A stretch of 64,000 nucleotides of DNA from DASRRB01 sp036732755 (lineage in GTDB: Bacteria > Planctomycetota > B15-G4 > SIAN01), in contig DAINBU010000008.1 in assembly GCA_036732755.1 (NCBI GenBank), forward strand, positions 20,214-84,213, given 5' to 3'. Below the pieces are notes generated by a model. The model did not search any database. It was not told the DNA's origin and saw only the letters and a program-made list of their open reading frames with translations. Position numbers and translations under genes: made by a program. Of this stretch, positions 51,452-60,978 are shown piece after piece; the stretch's first letter is position 1, and every line of letters begins with the position of its first letter.

Positions 51452-53212
51452 TCAGTCTCCTTCGACCATTTCACAGCCGCGCGACATCGAGACGCCGCGC
51501 ACGGCGCCCGCGTCGAGCACGAGGAGCTGGGTGAACAGCGAGATGCCGCGGACGCCCGGGTCGGACGGGATCACCGCGTCGAGCGCGGCGCCGCTCGCGT
51601 CCATGACCACCGGCACGAACCAGCCGTGCGGGTCGGCGACGAGCGTCCCGCCCGAGAACGGGACCTCCGCGGGAAGGAGACCCACGATCACGAGCCCGAG
51701 AGTCGAACCGCCGCTCGAGTTGCCGAGGTCGATGTGGATCGGGGACCCGAGGACCGGATTCGTGCTCGGCGAGAGCGTCGGGACGCCGTTTGTTCCCGCG
51801 AGGCCCTGCGCATAGGCCTCGGTCGACGCCGTTCCCGCTGCGACGTTCATGTCGCGCAGGTAGGCCTCCTGGCCGTAGTAGGGGTCGATTTCGCCGTTCG
51901 TGTCGTAGCTCACGAGGTCGGTCGCGTAGCTGTGGAGGAGGATCAGGGAGAGGTCGGGAGTCGAGTCGAACGGGAAGTTGGGGCCGTTGGAGAAACCGCC
52001 GGCGCGCGTCGCGCTGACGAGCACGACGTCTCCCGTCGTCAGGTCGCGCCGGAAGACGTCGTAGAAGTGGTTCGTGTCGTCCGGAACCATGTTCTTCGCC
52101 TCGCTCCGGAACGCGACGAAGCGCCCGTCCGACGAGATGCCGCCGTAGAGTCCGGGGGCGCTGTCCCCGTCGCCCTCGACCCCGCCCTGCCCGAGGCTGA
52201 CGCGCGTAGTCACGCCGGAGGTCCGATCGCGGAGGAAGACGTCGAAGTACTGGTTTGCGTCGCCTGCGACGAGATTGTCCGCTCTGCTGGCGAAAACGAC
52301 GAACCGGTTGTCCGCGGTCATTCCGCCCACGGCGATGCTCTCGTCGTTGCCCTCGACTCCGGCCGAGTCGACGCTCGAGCGCTCGACGATCCCCGTCGCG
52401 AGGTCGCAGATGAAGGCGTCGACGACCCCGTTGGTGTCACCGCTGACGAGGTTGGTCGCTTCGCTGGAGAAGGTGACCAGCGTCGCGTCCGGAGAGAGCG
52501 TGGAGAGGTAGCAGGTGCCGTTTGTCTCGACCCCGCCCGTGCCGAGGATCACGCGCACGGTGGCGCCGGTCAGGCGGTCGTGCGCGTAGATGTCCTGGAC
52601 CTGGTTCTTGTCGTCGTCGACGAGGTTGTCGGCCAGCGTCACGAAGAGCACGAGACGTCCGTCGGCCGAGATGATCGCGTTGCCGCTTTGCTCGTCGCAC
52701 TCGGTGCCGTCGGCGCGCACGTTGACGCGCGTTGTGACGCCGTTGCCTTCGTCGAAGACGCCGTTGCCGTCGGGATCGCGATCGTGGACGAAGATATCCA
52801 TGAAGCCGTTGTTGTCACCGGCGACGAGGTTGGTCGCGAAGCTCACGAACGCCACGTAGCGGCCGTCGGCCGAGATCGAGGGCCCGTAGCTGTCGTGGTC
52901 CGCCTGCTCGTCTCCCGAGCTCACGCTCACACGCACGACGACCCCGCTCGCGAGGTCGCGCACGAACACGTCGCTGCCCAGGTGGGGCGCGCCGTTGGTG
53001 TCGTCGGCGACCAGGTTCGAGGCGAAGCTCGCGAACGCGACGTAGCGGCCGTCGGCCGAGATCACCGCATCCACCGTCATCTCGTTCCCTTCGACGCCGT
53101 TGGGGTCGACGGCGATCCGCGTGATCGCGTTCTGCGCGGAGACCGCGGAGGCGGCGACCGCCAACGCGATCGAAACGTTGCACATTCGTCGGAGCGTGGT
53201 TCGAGGATCCAT
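51452..53212 (-). CDS. secreted PD40/TolB-like repeat protein
   Basis: The 586-residue protein has a signal peptide (about 1-27, ending A-V-S-A-Q) and about eight PD40-like repeats up to residue 450, each with I-S-A-D-G-R-x-V-A-F, N-L-V and D-D-T-N/D-x-N-G loops followed by D-V-F-V-R-D. One repeat contains D-R-D-P-D-G-N-G-V-F-D-E-G-N-G, a classic calcium-loop sequence also present in the two paralogues at 53919 and 59223. The C-terminal module (N-P-V-L-G-S, N-S-S-G-G-S-T-L-G-L) is the shared one, but its end (G-V-S-M-S-R-G-C) differs from the usual F-T-P-G-L ending. ATG at 53212. Probably secreted; function unknown. Confidence 0.86.
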   Translation of the reverse strand: MDPRTTLRRMCNVSIALAVAASAVSAQNAITRIAVDPNGVEGNEMTVDAVISADGRYVAFASFASNLVADDTNGAPHLGSDVFVRDLASGVVVRVSVSSGDEQADHDSYGPSISADGRYVAFVSFATNLVAGDNNGFMDIFVHDRDPDGNGVFDEGNGVTTRVNVRADGTECDEQSGNAIISADGRLVLFVTLADNLVDDDKNQVQDIYAHDRLTGATVRVILGTGGVETNGTCYLSTLSPDATLVTFSSEATNLVSGDTNGVVDAFICDLATGIVERSSVDSAGVEGNDESIAVGGMTADNRFVVFASRADNLVAGDANQYFDVFLRDRTSGVTTRVSLGQGGVEGDGDSAPGLYGGISSDGRFVAFRSEAKNMVPDDTNHFYDVFRRDLTTGDVVLVSATRAGGFSNGPNFPFDSTPDLSLILLHSYATDLVSYDTNGEIDPYYGQEAYLRDMNVAAGTASTEAYAQGLAGTNGVPTLSPSTNPVLGSPIHIDLGNSSGGSTLGLVIVGLLPAEVPFSGGTLVADPHGWFVPVVMDASGAALDAVIPSDPGVRGISLFTQLLVLDAGAVRGVSMSRGCEMVEGD

Positions 53213-53270
53213 CTTCGTTCCTCCTCGTGATGCGTCGGGAATCCGTCGCACGGGACGCGCGCGACGACGT

Positions 53271-53846
53271 TCAGCGCGGAGGTGTCGCGCCGCGGACGCC
53301 GAGCCTCGCGACGAATTCGGGGTCCGCCAACATGGCCTGGACGATCTCCGCGAGGGCGAATGCCGCGGAGCGGGAGGCGATTCCCCCCATCGTCATCCCC
53401 GCGGCCGCCGCCGCCGAACCCTCGTAGCTCTTCGTCCAGCCGTCCGCGCCGGTGACGACGGCCTTCACCTTGAATCCGACCGTCGCCCATCCCGAGTGTC
53501 CGGTGATCTCCGGGATCGCGAGCCGCAACCGGTTCGCGGCTTCGGCGGAGATGGTCGCGCCGCGCTTCGTCAACTCGCTCGAGAGCGCCGCCGCGAGCGT
53601 GTCGCACCACTTCCTGCGGCTCCCGCTGAAGCTCCCGTGGCGGGACGACGCGTAGATCACGAAGTCCGCGTCGTCCGGCTCCGCATTGAGCACCGCCACG
53701 GTCGCGCCCGCGAGCGTCAGCTCCTTCGACTCTTCGAGCGCAGGGGCCTCGTCGGGGATCACGAGGTAGGAGCACGCCGACGCCACCAAGAACGACCCGA
53801 GCAGCAGGAGCTTCCGCAGGCCGGCTTCGCAGCTCTTCGCATTCAT
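53271..53846 (-). CDS. small lipoprotein, unknown
   Basis: A 191-residue protein with a lipoprotein signal (hydrophobic stretch then V-A-S-A-C-S near 25). The mature part has alternating strands and helices with V-A-V-L-N-A-E-P-D-D-A-D-F, a W-C-D-T-L-A-A-A-L-S-S-E-L helix and a glycine-rich A-A-A-G-M-T-M-G-G stretch followed by a final helix; the layout recalls outer-membrane accessory lipoproteins, but no family is certain. It sits between two PD40 genes on the same strand (58 bp from the next gene, 72 bp from the previous), so it may act with them. Confidence 0.7.
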   Translation of the reverse strand: MNAKSCEAGLRKLLLLGSFLVASACSYLVIPDEAPALEESKELTLAGATVAVLNAEPDDADFVIYASSRHGSFSGSRRKWCDTLAAALSSELTKRGATISAEAANRLRLAIPEITGHSGWATVGFKVKAVVTGADGWTKSYEGSAAAAAGMTMGGIASRSAAFALAEIVQAMLADPEFVARLGVRGATPPR

Positions 53847-53918
53847 GCGCAGGCCTCCCCGGCCATGGGAAACGAGTACCACCGGCGCCCGGTCAGTGGC
53901 GGCGCTCCGCGCGCCGAC

Positions 53919-55643
53919 CTAGCTTCCGAACCGAAGCTCGAGTCCGGGCGTGAACGCGATCTTCTTCGCCGCTCCCGGATCGAGCTCGAGCGCCTGGAGG
54001 AAGGCGGACTGGTCGTACAGCCAGTCGTCGTAGGGGATGCTCTCGACGATCGACGCGCCGGTCGACTCGAGCGGGAACGGCAGCATCAACATCACGTCGA
54101 CGAGGATGGTGCCGCCGGCGCTGGTCTGGATCGACGCCGGCGTGAAGCCGATGAGCAGGAGGCCAACGGTCGCGGCGCCGCTCGAATTGCCCACGTCGAG
54201 CGTGATCGTCGTGCCGAAGACCGGATCGGCGCTCGAAGTCAGCGTCGGGACGCCGAGCAGTCCGGAGAAGCCTTCGCCGTAGTTGCTCCAGGTCGCGTCG
54301 ATCGAGATCGAGCGGTCGCGCAGGAACGCGTCCTCGAAGTCGTTCGTGTCGTAGCTGACGAGGTTCGTGGCGTAGCTGAGAAGGGTGACGAAACGGCCGT
54401 CCGCCGAGATCGGACCGCCGAACGATCCGATCCCGTTCAGCGCGAGGCTGTCGTTCCCGATCTCGCCCGTGCGCGAGCAGCTGACGAGCGTCGTCGAGTC
54501 CAGCAGGGCGTCGTGGACGAAGACGTCGAGCACTTCATTGTCGTCGCCGGCGACCATGTTGTCGGCCCAGGTGGTGAAGACGACGAAGCGTGCGTCCCCC
54601 GACATGCCGTCGAAGCTGCTGCCGCTGGCGCACTCGACGCCGCCGGTGCCGACGCTGACGCGCGTCGTGATCCCGGTGGCCAGGTCGCGCAGGAAGCAGT
54701 CGCCGCCGCCGTTCGTGTCGCCCGCGACGAGGTTGCTCGCGTAGCTGTTGAAGCCGAGGATCTGGTCGTCCGCGGAGAGGCGGCCGGCCTGGCTGAAGCC
54801 GTTGCCCTGGGCGCCGGACGAGTCGAGGCTGACGAGGGTCGTCGCGCCGGTACCGCGATCGTGGAGGAAGACGTCGCCGAAACCGTTCACGTCGTTCGGC
54901 GCCAGGTTGGTGGCGAAGCTGGTGAAGACGACGTAGCGGCCGTCCGCGGAGATCGACGCGCCCGAGCTGACGTCGTCGCCTTCGGCGCCGTTCGAGTCGA
55001 CGCTCACGCGCGTCGTCGTCCCGGCCGAGAGGTCGCGCACGAAGACGTCGTTCACCCCGTTCCCATCGCCGGCCACGAGGTTCGTCGCGGCCGAGCAGAA
55101 GCAGACGAGCGTGCCGTCGGCCGAGATCGTCCCGTTGTAGCCGTCGGCGTCGCTCTGGGTCCCGTCCGACGCCACGTTCACGCGCGTCGTGACGCCGTTG
55201 CCCTCGTCGAAGACGCCGTTGGCGTCGGGATCGCGATCGTGGACGAAGAGGTCGGGGAGACCGTTCGTGTCGCCCGGCACCAGGTTGTCGGCGTAGCTCT
55301 GGAACAGGACGAAGCGGCCGTCCGCCGAGATCGCGGGGGAATAGCTGCAGCCGGCGGCCTCGTCGCCCGCGGAACTCACGCTCACGCGCACCACCGCGCC
55401 CGTCACGCGGTCGCGGACGAAGACGTCGCCGCCGGCGTCCGCCCATGCATTGTTGTCGCCGGGCACGAGGTTCGACGAGAAGCTCGTGAACGCGATGGAA
55501 TTCCCGTCGGCCGAGATCGTGACGTCGAGCGTGTTCCAGTTGCCTTGCGTGCCGTCCGGCGCATCGGAGACGCGCGTGATCGGGTCCTGGGCCGCGGCGG
55601 GACTCGAGAGAACGGCGATGCAGACGATTGCGCTTCGAAGCAT
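53919..55643 (-). CDS. secreted PD40/TolB-like repeat protein
   Basis: The 574-residue protein is a close paralogue of 51452-53212: signal peptide (about 1-19, ending A-A-A-Q), about eight repeats with I-S-A-D-G-R-x-V, N-L-V-A-G-D-x-N-G and D-V-F-V-R-D, and D-P-D-A-N-G-V-F-D-E-G-N-G in the third. The shared C-terminal module is complete: A-D-P-V-F-G-T-T-I-T-L-D-V-G-N-S-S-G near 455 and the ending A-F-T-P-G-L-E-L-R-F-G. It ends with TAG. Divergent from the ACT-domain gene across a 208-bp gap that presumably holds both promoters. Function unknown. Confidence 0.87.
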   Translation of the reverse strand: MLRSAIVCIAVLSSPAAAQDPITRVSDAPDGTQGNWNTLDVTISADGNSIAFTSFSSNLVPGDNNAWADAGGDVFVRDRVTGAVVRVSVSSAGDEAAGCSYSPAISADGRFVLFQSYADNLVPGDTNGLPDLFVHDRDPDANGVFDEGNGVTTRVNVASDGTQSDADGYNGTISADGTLVCFCSAATNLVAGDGNGVNDVFVRDLSAGTTTRVSVDSNGAEGDDVSSGASISADGRYVVFTSFATNLAPNDVNGFGDVFLHDRGTGATTLVSLDSSGAQGNGFSQAGRLSADDQILGFNSYASNLVAGDTNGGGDCFLRDLATGITTRVSVGTGGVECASGSSFDGMSGDARFVVFTTWADNMVAGDDNEVLDVFVHDALLDSTTLVSCSRTGEIGNDSLALNGIGSFGGPISADGRFVTLLSYATNLVSYDTNDFEDAFLRDRSISIDATWSNYGEGFSGLLGVPTLTSSADPVFGTTITLDVGNSSGAATVGLLLIGFTPASIQTSAGGTILVDVMLMLPFPLESTGASIVESIPYDDWLYDQSAFLQALELDPGAAKKIAFTPGLELRFGS

Positions 55644-55851
55644 GGCGGCACCTCCTGGTATGGCGACACCTGCTGCCGATGACCGCAACGTCCATTCCCG
55701 GCGCGAGCGCCGGGCCGCACGACCCCGTCGGCGATCCGACCGGGCAGCAATCACCGACTCGCGGCCGGGATTCCCCACGATGCACCGGCGTTATCGTGTC
55801 GTCCGGTTGCGGCGCACGCGCTGCGATCGACGCGAAGGTGTGGAGAACGCG

Positions 55852-56265
55852 ATGGCTTTCCGGGTTCGGAGGGTCGAGTACTTCTACGCCACCGTCCGGG
55901 ACCAGCCCGGCGAGGCGTTCAAGGTCCTTTCCGCGCTCGCGGGCCGGGGTGTCAATCTCGTCGCGTTCACCGCGGTCCCGGTCGGACCGACGTGCGCGCA
56001 GCTCGCCATCTTCCCCGACGACCCGGCGCTGCTGCGGTCCGAGGCGACCCACGCCCGCCTCGCGCTCGATGGAGGTCACTTCGCGCTGCTCGTCCAGGGG
56101 GACGACGAGCTCGGCGTCCTCGCCCGCATCCACAAGCGGCTCTACGACGCCAACATCAACGTCTACGCGTCGAGCGGCATCGCCGACGGGAAGGGCAGCT
56201 TCGCCTACCTCATCTACGTGCGAGCGGAAGACTTCGACCTCGCCGCGCGAACGCTCGAGGTCTGA
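55852..56265 (+). CDS. ACT-domain protein
   Basis: A 137-residue protein with two ACT-like units: V-R-R-V-E-Y-F-Y-A-T-V-R-D-Q-P-G-E-A-F-K-V-L near 4-25 and A-L-L-V-Q-G-D-D-E-L-G-V-L-A-R-I-H near 77-93, the latter followed by D-A-N-I-N-V-Y-A-S-S-G. ACT domains bind small ligands, usually amino acids, and regulate enzymes or transcription. No catalytic partner is attached and no amino-acid pathway gene is nearby. ATG at 55852 follows GGAG. Confidence 0.85.
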   Translation: MAFRVRRVEYFYATVRDQPGEAFKVLSALAGRGVNLVAFTAVPVGPTCAQLAIFPDDPALLRSEATHARLALDGGHFALLVQGDDELGVLARIHKRLYDANINVYASSGIADGKGSFAYLIYVRAEDFDLAARTLEV

Positions 56266-56457
56266 CGTCCGCGTACGCGCGATCAACCCGCGCGGACTCC
56301 TGATCAACTCGCGCGCCGAACGCGGACGCGCGAGCCTTCGAACCGGACGCCCAATCAAGGTCCCGCTTCCGAATCTCCCCTAGGTTCTCGCCATCGGAAC
56401 CCAGGCACGGGATCGCGACGCACGAGTGCGCGTGAACCCCATTCAGGAGGTCGGAAG

Positions 56458-57744
56458 ATGAACTGGTTCGTAGGGAAGCGGCCCGCGAGGTATTCGCTCG
56501 GCAGGGTCACGATTCGATCGGTCGCGCTGTTCACGCTGGTCGGAGCGTCGGCGTTCGCGGGCGAGGACGAGGTCTCGCGCTGGAATCGCGTGGCCACCGA
56601 CACCACGGCCGCGAGCGAGATCGGCGGCAATCCGCTGGCCGAGTCGCGGATCCTGGCCATCGTGCAGGTCGCCGTGTACGACGCGGTGAACTCGATCGAT
56701 CCGCGCTTCGAGAAGTACGCGGCGAAGCTGCCGGCCCAGCGCGGCGCGTCGATCGACGCCGCCATCGCGTCGGCGACCTGCGCGACGCTCGTCGAGCTGA
56801 TCCCGTCCTGCCGGACGGCGCTCGACAAGACGATGAAGGAGGCGCTCGCCGCGATCCCGGAGGGCGACGCGAAGTCGGCCGGCATCGAGCTCGGCCGCAG
56901 CGCGGCCGCGGCGATCCTCGCGCTGCGCAAGGACGACGGCTCGACCCTGACGCTGGACTACAAGCCCGGCGCGAAGCCGGGGGACTACCGGCCGACGCCG
57001 CCCGACTTCACGCCCGCGTGGATGACCCACTGGGGTCGCGTGAAGCCCTTCGTGCTCGAGTCCGCGGCGCAATTCCGTCCGGAGCCGCCTCCGTCGGTCG
57101 ACAGCGACCTCGCGAAGCGCGACGTCGAGGAGGTCCGCTCGATCGGCGCGCTGGCGCATTCGACCCGCAACGTCGAGCAGACCGAGATCGCCAAGTTCTG
57201 GTACGAGAACTCGCCGCAGGGATGGAACCGCGTGGCGCGCGAGGCGTCGGCCGGCCGGCCCATGGACGCGACCGTCCGCGCCCGGATGTTCGCGCTGGTG
57301 AACCTCGCGATGGCGGAGGGCTTCATCGTCGGCTTCGAGGCGAAGTACCTCTACAACTACTGGCGCCCCGCGACCGCGATCCGCGCGGCGGGCGATGCGG
57401 AATGGCTGAGCCAGCTGCCGACGCCGCCCATCCCGGACTACCCGTCGAACCACACCGTGCTCGGCGCGGCGGCCGCGGCGGTGCTCGCGCGCTGCTTCGA
57501 GACCGACTTCGTGAACTTCTCGATGACCAGCGGTGCGCCGTACCCCGGCATCACGCGCAGCTTCTGGAGCTTCTCGCAGGCGGCTCAGGAGAACGGCGCG
57601 TCGCGCATCCTCGCCGGGATCCACTTCCGGACCGCGGTCAACGCGGGCTACCGCCAGGGCGAGGAGATGGGGACCTGGGTGTTCGAGCACGCGCTGCGGC
57701 CGCTCGCCGGGCCGGCGCCGACGCCGGTCTCTTCGAAGAACTGA
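56458..57744 (+). CDS. vanadium-dependent haloperoxidase-like secreted protein
   Basis: The 428-residue protein has a signal peptide (ending about A-F-A-G) and the PAP2/vanadium-haloperoxidase fold. Active-site parts are K-Y-L-Y-N-Y-W-R-P near 295-303, P-S-N-H near 329 and S-R-I-L-A-G-I-H-F-R-T near 381-391. They supply the Lys/Arg, Ser-His and Arg-His groups that bind vanadate or phosphate. It could be a haloperoxidase or an acid phosphatase; sequence alone does not separate them. ATG at 56458 has an excellent AGGAGG site seven bases upstream. Its last 107 bp overlap the convergent AraC gene. Confidence 0.87.
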   Translation: MNWFVGKRPARYSLGRVTIRSVALFTLVGASAFAGEDEVSRWNRVATDTTAASEIGGNPLAESRILAIVQVAVYDAVNSIDPRFEKYAAKLPAQRGASIDAAIASATCATLVELIPSCRTALDKTMKEALAAIPEGDAKSAGIELGRSAAAAILALRKDDGSTLTLDYKPGAKPGDYRPTPPDFTPAWMTHWGRVKPFVLESAAQFRPEPPPSVDSDLAKRDVEEVRSIGALAHSTRNVEQTEIAKFWYENSPQGWNRVAREASAGRPMDATVRARMFALVNLAMAEGFIVGFEAKYLYNYWRPATAIRAAGDAEWLSQLPTPPIPDYPSNHTVLGAAAAAVLARCFETDFVNFSMTSGAPYPGITRSFWSFSQAAQENGASRILAGIHFRTAVNAGYRQGEEMGTWVFEHALRPLAGPAPTPVSSKN

Positions 57745-58804
57745 TCGGACGTTTCGTGGCGGGAGGGGGGCTTCGGCGGTTCGGCGAAGCCTCTCTCCCG
57801 ATCACGGCCGCTGCCGTCGCCGACGATGCTGCCGGCGGCGGCGGCGCGCTGTCGCGCCAGGTCGCGGGAGGGATCCCGACGAACCGTTTGAACGCGCGAT
57901 TGAAAGCGGCCTCCGAGTCGTAGCCCACCTCGGAGGCGACGGCGGAGACCTTCGCGCCGCGCGCGAGCAGGCCCGCCGCGATCTGCATGCGCCACTGCGC
58001 GAGGTACATCATCGGCGGCTTGCCGACCAGCCGCCCGAAACGGTCGGCCAGCGCCGAGCGCGACAGCGACGCCTCGCGCGCGAGCTCGTCGAGGCTCCAG
58101 TCGTGGGTCGGTCGCTCGTGCAGCACCGCGAGAGCGCGCCCGACGTAGGGGTCGCGCAGGCCGGCGAGCCATCCCGTCTGCTCGTTCGGCATCGCTTCGA
58201 GGTGGCGCCGGATCGCCTGGACGAACATGAGCTCGCTCAGGCGCGCGAGCACCGACTCGCCGCCCGCCCGCTTGTCGCGCGATTCCGCGAGCGCGACCTG
58301 CACGAAGTGGCTGAGCCACCCGCGCGCCGCCCCGTCCCGGTCGCGCACGTGCAGGAGCCGCGGCAGCGTCGAGATGAGCGGATTGAACGGACGGATGTCG
58401 CAGCCGAGGAAACCGCAGACGAGGTGCGCGCGCTCGGAGCCGCCGCCGCCCGACTTCACCGGCATCGGCAGCTGCGTCCGGGGCGGAGGCGTGTAGTTCT
58501 CGAGCCTCGGGGGCGACAGCATCCCGGGCGCGCTCGACATCACGTGCGCGTCGCCGTGCGGGAAGACGATCACGTCACCCGCCTCGAGGAGGACGGGCGG
58601 CTTGCCGATCAGGCCTCCGAAGCAGCTGCCCTCGACGACGACGTGGTACGAGATCAGGTGCTGGACGCCGGGCAGCACCGTCGACGCGATCACCTTGCCG
58701 GGCGGCGACTGCTCCACCCACGGCGACGACGCCTCGACGTCGAAGAAGACGGCGCCCGTCAGCCGCACCGCGCGCAAAACCTCGGAGAGCGTGTCGCAAC
58801 TCAC
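57638..58804 (-). CDS. AraC-family regulator with cupin-type N-terminus
   Basis: The 388-residue protein has an N-terminal cupin-like ligand domain (V-F-F-D-V-E-A-S-S-P-W near 18, a H-L-I-S-Y-H region near 48 and F-P-H-G-D-A-H near 80) and two AraC helix-turn-helices at about 222-320 (S-L-D-E-L-A-R-E-A-S-L-S-R-S and V-S-A-V-A-S-E-V-G-Y-D-S-E-A-A-F-N-R-A-F-K). The last 65 residues are a basic, Pro/Ser/Arg-rich tail that lies antisense inside the haloperoxidase gene; the family normally ends soon after the second motif. GTG at 58804 follows GAGGA. It may regulate the convergent haloperoxidase gene, but nothing in the sequence proves it. Confidence 0.88.
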   Translation of the reverse strand: MSCDTLSEVLRAVRLTGAVFFDVEASSPWVEQSPPGKVIASTVLPGVQHLISYHVVVEGSCFGGLIGKPPVLLEAGDVIVFPHGDAHVMSSAPGMLSPPRLENYTPPPRTQLPMPVKSGGGGSERAHLVCGFLGCDIRPFNPLISTLPRLLHVRDRDGAARGWLSHFVQVALAESRDKRAGGESVLARLSELMFVQAIRRHLEAMPNEQTGWLAGLRDPYVGRALAVLHERPTHDWSLDELAREASLSRSALADRFGRLVGKPPMMYLAQWRMQIAAGLLARGAKVSAVASEVGYDSEAAFNRAFKRFVGIPPATWRDSAPPPPAASSATAAAVIGREASPNRRSPPPATKRPISSSKRPASAPARRAAAARARTPRSPSPRPGGSPR

Positions 58805-59222
58805 GACGTGTTCCTCGGATCCGAGACGCGCTTCGGCGAGGACTCCAGTCCCGTTCCGCGTGCTCGGCAGGGCGCGGGATTATGCCGACCTGGGAGAGGA
58901 ATCTGGGAACGGGCTGAACGATGCGCGAGGTAAGGAGCGTTCCAGAGCCGTAGAACCGGTGATCCCGAGGAGACGCCGGCCGCACGGTGACGGAGTGACC
59001 CGCTTGGAGCAGCGCACGCGCGACCTCGTCTCGGGTGCGAAGTACATCGCGCGGGTCGGCGCGTCAGTACGCATCGTCGCGCTCGATCGTCACTTGGATC
59101 GCCTCGCGCGCGAAGTGCTCCGGTGAATCCCGGGATTGCAAAAGAGCCGCGGACGCGGATTCTGGGAGGGTTGGATCGCGCCGCGAACCGCGGCCCGTCG
59201 ACCCCCCCGCGGAGTTCGAACG
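58805..59222. other. intergenic, 418 bp, divergent promoter region
   Basis: Between the AraC gene and the divergent PD40 gene at 59223. I see no convincing gene, RNA or clear repeat. It presumably holds both promoters. The PD40 gene has GGAG nine bases before its ATG. Confidence 0.5.
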
Positions 59223-60962
59223 ATGATGCGCACCTCGATCCTCTTCACCGTCGTCACTTCCGTCACCTTCGCGCCCGTCGCCTCGGCCGGCGACGGCGTG
59301 GCGCGCGTCAGCGTCGCGTCCGACGGGTCGCAGGCCGCCGGCAGCTCGGGCCAGTACGGCGCCGCGATCAGCGGCAACGGGCGGTACGTCGTGTTCGGCA
59401 GCTTCGCCGACAACCTCGATCCGCGCGACCACAACGGGAACGGCGAGAACGTCTTCCTGCACGACCGCGACCCGGACGGGAACGGCGTCTTCGACGAGGG
59501 GAACGGCACGACGACGCTGGTCGACGTCACGCTCGCCGGCTTCGCGGGATCCGGCGGGGTCAACGGCGAGGACATCAGCGCGGACGGCCGGTTCGTCGTG
59601 TTCTTCGGCAACTGCCCGACGTTCGTCGCGAACGACACGAACGGCACGGCCGACGTCTTCCTGCTCGACCGCGACCCCGACGGGAACGGCATCTTCGACG
59701 AGCAGCCCGCGACGCTCGAACGGGTGAGCCTCGGCGCGAACGGCGTGCAGGGCGACAGCTACAGCTACTACCCCAGCGTCTCCGGGGACGGTCGATTCGT
59801 CGCGTTCTCGAGCGACGCGTCGAACCTCGTGAGCGGCGACACCAACGGCACGATCGACGCGTTCGTGCGCGACCGCGCGACGGGCACGACGACGCGCGTG
59901 AGCGTCGGCTGGGACGGCCAGGAGGCCGACGGGGGGAGCGTCCTCACGCGCATCTCGTCCGACGGGAAGTTCGTCGCCTTCCTGAGCGGCGCGACCAACC
60001 TCGTTCCGAACGACACCAACGGCCACAACGACGTCTTCCTGTACGAGCTGGCGACCGGGAAGACGACGCTCGCGAGCGTGGCGATCGACGGCGGCGCCGA
60101 CGGCGACAGCACCGCGCCGCGCATCTCGGGCGACGGCGGGCGCGTGGTGTTCGAGAGCCTCGCGACGAACCTCGTCGCGAACGACGTGAACGGCGGCCCC
60201 GACGTCTTCCTGTTCGACGCGGCGACGGGCCTGGTCACGCGCATGAGCGAGACGCCCGACGGGATCGCGGCCGATGGACCCGCCTCGGCGCCGCACCTCT
60301 CGCGGGATGGCACGGCGGTGCTCTTCACCAGTCCGGCGGACAACCTCGTCGGCCTGTCGGTCCACCACGTCGCGAACGTGTTCCTGCGCGACCTCGCCGC
60401 GGGAACGATCGAGAAGGTGAGCGTCCGCCCGATCGGCGACGCGGACGGGAGCTCGTTCGGCTACGGCCTCTCGGACGACCATCTGCAGATCGCGTTCGCG
60501 AGCGGGGCGACCGACCTGGTCCCCGGCGACACCAACACCGACTCCGACATGTTCGTCCGCGACCGCACGATCGCGTACCCGACGGCCTCCGCGTCGAACT
60601 ACGGGACCGGCTGGCCCGGCACCTACGGCGTCCCCGCGATCACGGCCGCGACGCTGCCGGTGTTCGGGTCGACCGCGACGATCGCGATCGAGAACTCGCT
60701 CCAGTTCTGGACCGTCGGCTTCGTCATGGCCGGCTTCGACACCCAGTCGATCGTGAGCGGCAAGGGCGGCACGCTCCTGGTCCAGTCGTTCTTGTTCCTG
60801 CCCTTCCTGCTGCCGCCCGAAGGCGCGCTGCTCACCTTCGACGTGCCCTACGACGAGGCGCTCTTCGGGATGCACGCCTACGTGCAGGCGCTCGAGCTCG
60901 ACGACGGGGCGTCGCGCCAGGTTTCGTTCACGCCGGGACTCGACCTGGGATTCGGGCAGTAG
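59223..60962 (+). CDS. secreted PD40/TolB-like repeat protein
   Basis: The 579-residue protein has a signal peptide (about 1-23, ending A-S-A-G) and about eight PD40-like repeats to residue 440. Two of them carry the calcium-loop-like D-R-D-P-D-G-N-G-V/I-F-D-E pattern. The shared C-terminal module starts near 455 (Y-G-T-G-W-P-G-T-Y-G-V-P) and ends V-S-F-T-P-G-L-D-L-G-F-G. ATG at 59223 with a second in-frame ATG at 59226. The stop is TAG, 16 bp from the convergent GDSL gene. Relatives in the window lie at 1-762, 25140-26714, 51452-53212 and 53919-55643. Confidence 0.87.
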   Translation: MMRTSILFTVVTSVTFAPVASAGDGVARVSVASDGSQAAGSSGQYGAAISGNGRYVVFGSFADNLDPRDHNGNGENVFLHDRDPDGNGVFDEGNGTTTLVDVTLAGFAGSGGVNGEDISADGRFVVFFGNCPTFVANDTNGTADVFLLDRDPDGNGIFDEQPATLERVSLGANGVQGDSYSYYPSVSGDGRFVAFSSDASNLVSGDTNGTIDAFVRDRATGTTTRVSVGWDGQEADGGSVLTRISSDGKFVAFLSGATNLVPNDTNGHNDVFLYELATGKTTLASVAIDGGADGDSTAPRISGDGGRVVFESLATNLVANDVNGGPDVFLFDAATGLVTRMSETPDGIAADGPASAPHLSRDGTAVLFTSPADNLVGLSVHHVANVFLRDLAAGTIEKVSVRPIGDADGSSFGYGLSDDHLQIAFASGATDLVPGDTNTDSDMFVRDRTIAYPTASASNYGTGWPGTYGVPAITAATLPVFGSTATIAIENSLQFWTVGFVMAGFDTQSIVSGKGGTLLVQSFLFLPFLLPPEGALLTFDVPYDEALFGMHAYVQALELDDGASRQVSFTPGLDLGFGQ

Positions 60963-60978
60963 CGCGACGCAACCCGCC

